The notes below the pieces were generated by a model. The model searched no databases. It was given only the letters and a program-made list of their open reading frames with translations, and had not been told where the DNA came from. A stretch of DNA of 5,860 bases from an uncultured Duncaniella sp. (GTDB lineage Bacteria; Bacteroidota; Bacteroidia; Bacteroidales; Muribaculaceae). Location: positions 1 through 5,860 of the forward strand of contig CAJUKP010000054.1 in NCBI GenBank assembly GCA_910587165.1. Direction: 5' to 3'. The translations under genes and the position numbers were made by a program. This document shows positions 5,648 to 5,860 of the stretch, piece after piece; position 1 is the first letter of the stretch; every line of letters begins with the position of its first letter.

Positions 5648-5860
5648 GGTATCACGTGTAAGTTCAACACTTTTTTATGAGGGCTGGATATGGGAGAATC
5701 CGTTACAATTCGGTTGCATTATTACAAAATTGTAACAATTAGAAGGAAAATTGTATTATTACAACTCATTATAAATCAATATATTGGATGGTAGTTGAAA
5801 TTTTTTTTAAGATACAATGAAAAATTTTTGGTGAAAAAATTCGCATCCCGTGAAAGAGGT
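5648..5860. other. AT-rich non-coding stretch at the right end
   Basis: From the hairpin to the window end, base composition becomes much richer in A and T than in the genes, with runs such as eight T at 5801-5808. I see no ORF of convincing length on either strand, no tRNA and no good TAnnTTTG promoter. The stretch contains clustered TTACAA/TTGTAA repeats (listed separately). One frame is open from a TTG at 5795 through GTG 5831 to the window end (reading VKKFASRERG from GTG), which could be the start of the next gene, but 10-22 codons are not enough to call it. Confidence 0.6.
5702..5764. repeat. Cluster of TTACAA/TTGTAA inverted repeats, possible operator
   Basis: GTTACAATT at 5702-5710 is the exact reverse complement of AATTGTAAC at 5728-5736. 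Within that span, TTACAA-AA-TTGTAA (5722-5735) is a 14-bp palindrome with a 2-bp centre, and TTGTA-TTAT-TACAA (5751-5764) is a second 14-bp dyad of related sequence. ATTATTACAA occurs twice as a direct repeat (5718-5727 and 5755-5764). The arrangement suggests regulator binding sites upstream of a gene beyond the window, but AT-rich DNA produces such matches by chance more easily than average DNA, so function is unproven. Confidence 0.45.

Noticed and set aside
5776..5790. TATATTGG near 5780 as a -7 promoter element
   Set aside because: It departs from TAnnTTTG at one position and no TTTG lies at the proper distance upstream.
1..5860. CRISPR array, insertion sequence, prophage or defence system
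   Set aside because: No spaced direct repeats, transposase or integrase, or defence-type domains are seen; all six genes are recognisable housekeeping or envelope families.

Overview
The window looks like chromosomal DNA from a member of the Bacteroidota, most likely order Bacteroidales. Three things point there: two promoters of the Bacteroides type (TTTG, 19-20 nt, TAnnTTTG), almost no Shine-Dalgarno sequences ahead of the genes, and a gene order in which an RseC-like protein sits directly upstream of rnfB and rnfC. A Muribaculaceae-like gut bacterium would fit the moderate GC content, but that is only an impression. All six genes lie on the + strand and all are intact.

Layout. Bases 1-60 hold the end of an upstream unit: two early stop codons and an intrinsic terminator (21-58). 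A promoter at 99-129 drives a first group: a secreted cyclophilin-type peptidyl-prolyl isomerase with a large internal insert (165-1025), threonine ammonia-lyase ilvA with a C-terminal ACT domain (1022-2233, overlapping the isomerase by 4 nt), and a small SPOR-domain lipoprotein (2262-2792). A second promoter (2797-2828) begins right after that stop codon and drives rseC-like (2844-3269), rnfB (3342-4184) and rnfC (4225-5571). A perfect 28-bp hairpin (5586-5647) follows rnfC, then AT-rich DNA with several TTACAA/TTGTAA inverted repeats and no clear gene to the end of the window.

How the genes fit together. The second group is the start of an Rnf/Rsx electron-transport locus. RnfB (five or more Fe-S clusters) and RnfC (FMN/NADH-binding, two 4Fe-4S motifs) are the ferredoxin- and NADH-facing subunits of the Na+/H+-pumping ferredoxin:NAD+ oxidoreductase. 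The RseC-like membrane protein commonly accompanies them. The first group mixes envelope functions (periplasmic folding, SPOR lipoprotein) with isoleucine biosynthesis and looks like ordinary co-transcription rather than a pathway.

The most notable point is that the membrane subunits RnfD, G, E and A do not follow rnfC directly. A strong terminator-like hairpin and AT-rich DNA stand where rnfD would be expected. The rest of the content is recognisable housekeeping, and I do not see convincing evidence of an undescribed system. The best leads are the split rnf locus, the insert in the cyclophilin, and the operator-like repeats near the right end.
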